Positions 7,016 to 11,109 of a DNA stretch of 11,109 nucleotides are shown piece by piece (the stretch's first letter is position 1; each line of letters starts with the position of its first letter). This DNA comes from Desulfobacula sp. (GTDB taxonomy: Bacteria; Desulfobacterota; Desulfobacteria; Desulfobacterales; Desulfobacteraceae). Made by a program: the position numbers and the translations under genes. Under the pieces are notes generated by a model, which saw nothing but the letters and a program-made list of their open reading frames with translations, did no database searches and had not been told where the DNA came from. The DNA is taken from positions 1-11,109 of the forward strand of contig JAQICW010000370.1 of NCBI GenBank assembly GCA_027858355.1, given 5' to 3'.

Positions 7016-7760
7016 TTATGGTTTAGCTGCAACCAGTATCAAAGTCTGGGCAAACAATCGGAACGGTGTCTGCTCCATTATATTTGTAACTCGATGAAGA
7101 AAATGCCCGGCTGTCAGGCTATCCAAAGGAGGGAACATGTAGCTGTGATCAATATTAGCGAACCCAGCTTCATGAGTGTATTGTTTGAGCTGTTTAATGG
7201 TGAAAGCCGTTGCATTTGACAATTTGTTGTGTAAGGGTGGACACCATACCAATCCTGGTGCCGTCCATCCAGGGAACCATTGATGTCCTATCTGATATCC
7301 GTGCTGTTCCAACGGCCAAAAACGGTTCGGTGTAGTTAAGGCAAACCACCCCCCCCCTTTTTAATACCCGATGAACTTCATTTAAGACATTTGCAAGATT
7401 ATTAACATGCTCAACAACCTCAATGGCAGTTATTGCATCAAAGGTCTCATCATCAAAATTCATTTCATCGGCAGACATGTCATAAATAGTTACATTATCA
7501 AATTTATTTTCTTGTCGGAAAATTTTCAATCTATTCGGTTCAACATCTATCGCGTCAACAGATTTAAAATCGGATGCCATGTGCATGGTATATGCCCCGT
7601 TGCCGCAGCCAATGTCGAGTAATCTATCACCATGTAATGGAACAATTTTATTGATAATGCCTAATCTTGACGAAATGTTCCTATGCCCCTTTGCGCTGCC
7701 ATAAACTGCACCAAAAGAATTGGCTCGATTTAGAAGATTGGTGTTATTATTAGCAACCAT
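7016..7760 (-). pseudogene. Class I SAM-dependent methyltransferase, frameshifted at a G9 tract (candidate phase-variable gene)
   Basis: The gene starts at 7760 with a strong ribosome binding site. The N-terminal part reads through motif I LLDIGCGNG (47-55), the acidic strand end at D72 (IDVEP), FDAITAIEVVEHV (107-119) and RVLKRGG (131-137). At the G9 run the frame slips. As sequenced, it continues out of frame for about 50 codons to a stop at 7196-7194 (188 residues). The proper continuation WFALTTPNRFWPLE, expected after motif RVLKxGG in this fold, is one frame over and stays open to TAA at 7018-7016. Removing one G restores exactly 248 codons including the stop. The intact enzyme would probably methylate a sugar of the repeat unit (inferred from context). 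Without the shift the C-terminal third of the fold is lost, so the version shown is probably inactive. Either slippage or sequencing error explains it. Confidence 0.9.
7349..7357 (-). repeat. Homopolymeric G9 tract inside the methyltransferase gene
   Basis: Nine consecutive G on the coding strand, preceded by five A. It encodes the RGG of the RVLKRGG motif. Eight G (or any length congruent to 2 modulo 3, such as 5 or 11) keeps the methyltransferase in frame; the nine present put it out of frame. Tracts of this length are known slippage sites in phase-variable surface-glycan genes of other bacteria. Confidence 0.9.
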
Positions 7761-7766
7761 TTTATG

Positions 7767-7773
7767 TCCTTTC
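7767..7773 (-). promoter_or_regulatory. Ribosome binding site of the methyltransferase gene
   Basis: GAAAGGA lies 6 bases before the ATG at 7760-7758. It is the best Shine-Dalgarno match in the operon and supports this start. It also suggests the frame is under selection to be translated, so the shift at the G tract is probably recent or reversible. Confidence 0.65.
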
Positions 7774-7794
7774 TAATTTGTTAGTTGTTTATTG

Positions 7795-8958
7795 TCAGCT
7801 CAATAATTCATTATATAGCGCAATGTATTTTTTGGTTATTTGAGTATTAGTAAAATTTTTGCTGATAAATTCTAAAGAATTATTAGCAAAAATATTTCTG
7901 AGTTTCTCACTGGTTAAAAGCAACTTTATTTTTTCAGCTAAGTCAAGGTAATTTTCACTTTTAAACATTAAACCATTCCTCTCTGGGCACACAATATCCT
8001 CTGCACCATCAAAATCAGAGACAATACAAGGCAATCCGCAGGACATTGCCTCTAAAACGGCATTAGGCATCCCTTCAAATCTGCTTGGACATACAAAAAT
8101 ATCAGAGGTTTTAAGATAGTCTTGAGGATTTTGCACAAACCCAATAAATTTTACCAAATGGGTAATTTTATAAGAATGCAATATTTCATTCAAATAATCA
8201 TTAGGGAATTTATCATAAGAATGCAAATCGTTTTTGTAAGGTCCTACAATTATTAGATTGAACTCAATATCCTCTGAATTGTTTATTTCGCCTATGGCTT
8301 TGAGCAGGATGTCTAAACCTTTAGCTTTTCTTACGGCTCCCAAATATATAATCTGAATTTTATCAGTTTTTAACCCAAACTTTATGCGAATTCTTTTTTT
8401 TGTTTCCGGTAAAACAGGAGAATAAATAGTAGGATTGACACCATTTGGTATTTTTATTAGCTTATTTTTTTTGATATATTTTGCAGAGTTATCATACAAA
8501 TAGCGTGTTAAACATATGATTCGATCAGAAAGCTTTAATATTGCATATTTGATAAAACCATACTTCCTTTTTTTAATCGTCTCAAAGGTATCATTGATAC
8601 TGGAAAGCTTTAATATGACTTTCTTTTTTAAAATTTTTGACACAATTATAGAGATATAGGCATGAGACATAGCACCGTGAACATGGACTATTTGATGGGA
8701 TTTGCGTTTTTTGAGTAAAATTACAGCAATCGCCATAAAAAAAAGGAATTTTTGTTTTGTGTAAACAGCATAAATTGTAATTCCATTGTACATCTCTTTT
8801 TTTATTTTAAATGAATTTGAACCACCGTCCCGTCTGGTAATAACGAAAAGCGATTTTCCCGAATCAGTTAAGTCGGAACAAAGTTGATAGGCTTGCCTGC
8901 TTCCTCCTGCATATTCCGGAGGGAATTTGGGAGTTACAAAGCATATTCTTTTTTTCAT
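7795..8958 (-). CDS. GT4-type (GT-B fold) glycosyltransferase
   Basis: This 387-residue protein has an N-terminal acceptor domain opening with ICFVTPKFPPEYAGGSRQAY (5-24), the usual start of GT4 enzymes, including the glycine pair G18-G19. A hydrophobic, lysine-rich patch at 70-87 may contact the membrane. IVHVHGAMSH (90-99) and KIPNGVNP (169-176) lead into the donor domain. There YLGAVRKAKGLDILLKAI (205-222) and the EX7E motif E295-GMPNAVL-E303 followed by AMSCGLPCIVSD (304-315) are typical. It would add one sugar to the lipid-linked repeat unit in the cytoplasm; specificity is not predictable. Its start overlaps the GT2 stop in an ATGA junction (4 bases), while a 34-base gap follows before the methyltransferase. 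It differs clearly in sequence from the other GT4 gene at 4278-5381, so the two are not a recent duplication. Confidence 0.95.
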   Translation of the reverse strand: MKKRICFVTPKFPPEYAGGSRQAYQLCSDLTDSGKSLFVITRRDGGSNSFKIKKEMYNGITIYAVYTKQKFLFFMAIAVILLKKRKSHQIVHVHGAMSHAYISIIVSKILKKKVILKLSSINDTFETIKKRKYGFIKYAILKLSDRIICLTRYLYDNSAKYIKKNKLIKIPNGVNPTIYSPVLPETKKRIRIKFGLKTDKIQIIYLGAVRKAKGLDILLKAIGEINNSEDIEFNLIIVGPYKNDLHSYDKFPNDYLNEILHSYKITHLVKFIGFVQNPQDYLKTSDIFVCPSRFEGMPNAVLEAMSCGLPCIVSDFDGAEDIVCPERNGLMFKSENYLDLAEKIKLLLTSEKLRNIFANNSLEFISKNFTNTQITKKYIALYNELLS

Positions 8959-9935
8959 AATTTGTTTTTCACCTGATTTTGCAAATAATGGCTGACTATT
9001 TTTAGTAACATATATGGGATTTTAAAATCCCATGGTTTGTATCTAAGGGCTTTTAAATATAAAAGAGCGGCTTTGCTATATTCCCGCTGATGGGCATAAA
9101 GGTTGTAGGCTACCTTTTTATAGTAAATATTTTTCTTAAGATTCTTAGAGAATTTTCTATTTTGTAATTTATATATGTCGTTAATTTTTAAATAATTTTC
9201 TTTTTGAAGATCATCAAGACCGAATTTTTTTCTTTGTGCCGCTAATTCTTTTATATAATCGTGTGTTTTGTTCTGAATTAACGTTTTGTTAGTATTTATT
9301 TCATTTGGTGATATGATATATTTATAAAGCGGTTTGTCCACATTGAGAAGCTCATATTTTGTTTCTGAAAATCTTAGCCATAAATCATAATCCTGCGTGT
9401 ATCTGAACATCTCTCTATACCCGCCTACTTTTTGGAATAATTCTTTCCTGAACATTACTGAGCCGTGAACAAATTGATTCTTTTTGAGTAATTCTTTTTT
9501 GATTTTTATGCTGCTTACTTCTAATCTTGTTGTTGTTGTCCCGTGAGTAGAGATAAAGACAGCTTGGCTACCTATCAATCCTATATTTGAATTGCTTTGT
9601 AATATTGCAATTTGTTTTTCGAATCTATCTGGAAAAGAAACATCACCAGAATCCTGCCTTGCGATAAACTGGCCTGATGCTTTTTTAATAGCTTTATTTA
9701 GAGATTTAGCCAATCCTAAATTAGTATCATTTTGAATCAGTTTTATTCGAGGGTCATGGATTGATTGTAAAAGCTTATATGTGTTATCAGTTGAACAATC
9801 ATCAATAACAATCAGTTCAAATTGTTTAAATGTCTGGTGCAATATGGAAAAAATTGATTCAGAAATCTCTTTTTCCCCATTATAAACTGCCAATATAACA
9901 CTTATGAGGGGAGAAACTGGGTTTTTTAAAGTCAT
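8955..9935 (-). CDS. Family 2 glycosyltransferase (GT-A fold) with helical C-terminal extension
   Basis: This 326-residue protein carries a canonical GT2 domain: ISVILAVYNGE (11-21), FELIVIDDCSTDNT (39-52), NLGLAKSLNKAI (72-83), the metal-binding segment ARQDSGDVSFPDRF (92-105), VHGSVMFRKE (156-165), VGGYRE (170-175) and TQDYDLWLR (180-188), whose D182 and D184 sit where the catalytic base lies. The metal-binding segment reads D95-S-G-D98 instead of the commoner D-A-D-D; similar RQDxGD variants occur in exopolysaccharide clusters, so I do not take it as inactivation. Residues from about 220 onward are lysine-rich and helical. Residues 279-312 (an AYNLYAHQREYSKAALLYLKA-type stretch) resemble a TPR-like helical pair, a common tail in this group. 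Inverting sugar transfer to the repeat unit is the expected role. It is coupled to both neighbours by 4-base ATGA overlaps. Confidence 0.94.
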   Translation of the reverse strand: MTLKNPVSPLISVILAVYNGEKEISESIFSILHQTFKQFELIVIDDCSTDNTYKLLQSIHDPRIKLIQNDTNLGLAKSLNKAIKKASGQFIARQDSGDVSFPDRFEKQIAILQSNSNIGLIGSQAVFISTHGTTTTRLEVSSIKIKKELLKKNQFVHGSVMFRKELFQKVGGYREMFRYTQDYDLWLRFSETKYELLNVDKPLYKYIISPNEINTNKTLIQNKTHDYIKELAAQRKKFGLDDLQKENYLKINDIYKLQNRKFSKNLKKNIYYKKVAYNLYAHQREYSKAALLYLKALRYKPWDFKIPYMLLKIVSHYLQNQVKNKL

Positions 9936-11109
9936 AATGCTAATGCTTTTGAGGATTGACCATTTTTAGAAAAATCTAAAGCATTCCCTTTCATGGCATT
10001 TGAAAATGCAATAATAAACCATAGTAGAGGGCTTCTGTAAATTTCTACATTATGAAAAAACGCTACCAGACAGAAACATAGGATACATAATATGCAACTG
10101 AAACTATACAGCGAATATTTATAGGTGGTGGGATTTTGGCTAAATAATTTATATACGAAATAATAATTTTTTATCGCTTGAAAAATTATTATCATAATAA
10201 GACTGAACGCAAATATACCATAATTGATGATAATCTCGACTATGGCATTATGGGGGTTGTGATATATACTTAATCCCGTTAGACTGGATGCATAGGATTG
10301 AAAATCTTTATTTTTATAATTTATCCCGAGTAAAAAATTTTTTTTAGCTGTGATATATACCCCTTTATAAAGAGTTTTTCTGTATAAAGCTGAGTCATCT
10401 TGAAGCGCAAATCTCTCTTTTTGAAGTTCGGGCAGAACGATATGCTGGGATAAAAATAATGCACAACTGACAAGTGCCAATACTAATATGGTTTTTTTGT
10501 TTTGTTTAAATTTAATTAATAACAATATAATTGTTATACTAAAGGCTGCCATTAAAGAGCGGTTAAAAGTAAAGAAAATGGTAAAAATTATTGTCAATAA
10601 AATAACAACACGGAAAATTTTCTTTTTTGAAAGTAGATAATAATTAGCAAATAACAACGGTGTTGTTAAAGACAGCGTAAATCCGAAAGAGATGTCGTGG
10701 GAGTCAAGACCAAAGATTCTTCCCCTGTTTAATGCATCAATTATACCATAATCTTCAGCGTCTTTTGAAAGTCCTAAATAGTATCCTGGATAAAATATTT
10801 TTTGACCTGTTGTTTGAAGTAATCCAAAAATACAGGCTATAATCGTAGAAAAAAATAAAAATTTAATTAGAGCATCAATATCTTTTTGTTTTTGATGTGA
10901 AGATATTAAAACTAAAATGATTAAAACAACATAACAGTCCCTTAACATCCTGAAATCAAAATTTTGACCAATAAGATCGAGAACACTTATGTAAAATATA
11001 AATAGAATATATATAAGCATCATTTTTTTTGTATCATTTGAAATTTTTTTTTGATTTCCAATTATTAAGTTTGCGAAATATAATAAACTAACTCCATAAA
11101 TATATAATC
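9932..11109 (-). CDS. O-antigen ligase/polymerase-like membrane protein (WaaL/Wzy family), 5' end beyond right edge
   Basis: The frame ends at 9934-9932 and is open all the way to the right edge, giving about 391 visible residues. A Met-Met at 11023 could be read as the start, but no ribosome binding site precedes it. The 28 residues upstream encode a hydrophobic stretch (LYIYGVSLLYFANLIIG) followed by a lysine-rich loop, so the true start is outside the window. Numbering from Met 11023, many membrane helices are visible. Family-like motifs are FNRSLMAAF (153-161), LLGINYKNKDF (231-241) ahead of the large periplasmic loop, and HNPHNAIVEIIINYG (255-269), which matches the HNxxN segment of ligases and polymerases. 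These proteins use undecaprenyl-diphosphate glycans in the periplasm, either polymerising repeat units or ligating chains. Sequence alone cannot separate the two; its place among glycosyltransferase genes slightly favours polymerase. It overlaps the GT2 gene by 4 bases. Confidence 0.88.
   Translation of the reverse strand, partial: LYIYGVSLLYFANLIIGNQKKISNDTKKMMLIYILFIFYISVLDLIGQNFDFRMLRDCYVVLIILVLISSHQKQKDIDALIKFLFFSTIIACIFGLLQTTGQKIFYPGYYLGLSKDAEDYGIIDALNRGRIFGLDSHDISFGFTLSLTTPLLFANYYLLSKKKIFRVVILLTIIFTIFFTFNRSLMAAFSITIILLLIKFKQNKKTILVLALVSCALFLSQHIVLPELQKERFALQDDSALYRKTLYKGVYITAKKNFLLGINYKNKDFQSYASSLTGLSIYHNPHNAIVEIIINYGIFAFSLIMIIIFQAIKNYYFVYKLFSQNPTTYKYSLYSFSCILCILCFCLVAFFHNVEIYRSPLLWFIIAFSNAMKGNALDFSKNGQSSKALAL

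Noticed and set aside
7016..7312. A separate 98-residue gene starting at the Met in EQHGYQIGHQW
   Set aside because: It is the C-terminal part of the methyltransferase in the correct frame. It joins the N-terminal part seamlessly if one G is removed from the G9 tract, and it has no ribosome binding site or complete domain of its own.
4278..8958. The two GT4-type genes as a tandem duplication
   Set aside because: They share only family motifs (the EX7E region and the N-terminal glycine loop). The intervening sequences differ throughout and other genes separate them.
9932..11023. Treating Met at 11023 as the true start of the ligase-like gene
   Set aside because: The frame is open beyond it to the window edge and encodes further membrane protein sequence, and there is no ribosome binding site before it.

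Overview
The window is the distal part of a surface-polysaccharide (exopolysaccharide, capsule or O-antigen) biosynthesis operon. Every supported gene lies on the minus strand, so transcription runs from the right edge towards the left. The envelope chemistry points to a Gram-negative bacterium: an undecaprenyl-phosphate sugar transferase, a WecG/TagA/CpsF enzyme, an O-antigen-ligase/Wzy-type membrane protein and a PAPS-dependent sulfotransferase. The overall style resembles Desulfobacterota, but this placement is an inference; no rRNA or other marker gene is present.

Layout in transcription order, right to left: (1) 9932 to the right edge, an O-antigen ligase/polymerase-like membrane protein whose reading frame is still open at the edge; (2) 8955-9935, a family 2 glycosyltransferase; (3) 7795-8958, a GT4-type glycosyltransferase; (4) 7016-7760, a class I SAM methyltransferase broken by a +1 shift exactly at a run of nine G; (5) 6132-6971, a sulfotransferase; (6) 5381-6139, a WecG/TagA/CpsF (GT26) glycosyltransferase; (7) 4278-5381, a second GT4-type glycosyltransferase; (8) 3122-4300, a nucleotidyltransferase-fold protein of the uncharacterised NTP_transf_5 type; (9) 1687-3129, a polyisoprenyl-phosphate sugar-1-phosphate transferase. 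Six of the eight junctions overlap by 1 to 23 bases and the other two gaps are only 34 and 44 bases, so this reads as one translationally coupled operon. After a roughly 355-base non-coding spacer comes an unrelated AAA ATPase/DUF4143 gene that runs off the left edge.

Proposed division of labour (inference from families): the sugar transferase loads the first sugar-1-phosphate onto undecaprenyl phosphate. GT26, two GT4 enzymes and GT2 extend the repeat unit. The methyltransferase and sulfotransferase decorate it, and the Wzy/WaaL-like protein polymerises or ligates it in the periplasm. No flippase, chain-length regulator or outer-membrane exporter is visible, so these would lie beyond the right edge or elsewhere.

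The most interesting feature is the methyltransferase. Its frame is interrupted only at the G9 tract; eight G would restore a textbook 247-residue enzyme. That is the sequence signature of a phase-variable decoration gene, although a homopolymer sequencing error gives the same picture. Base composition also changes: the sugar-transferase 3' end is GC-rich (36 of 60 in 1681-1740), while the right-hand genes are very AT-rich (13 of 60 in 10501-10560).
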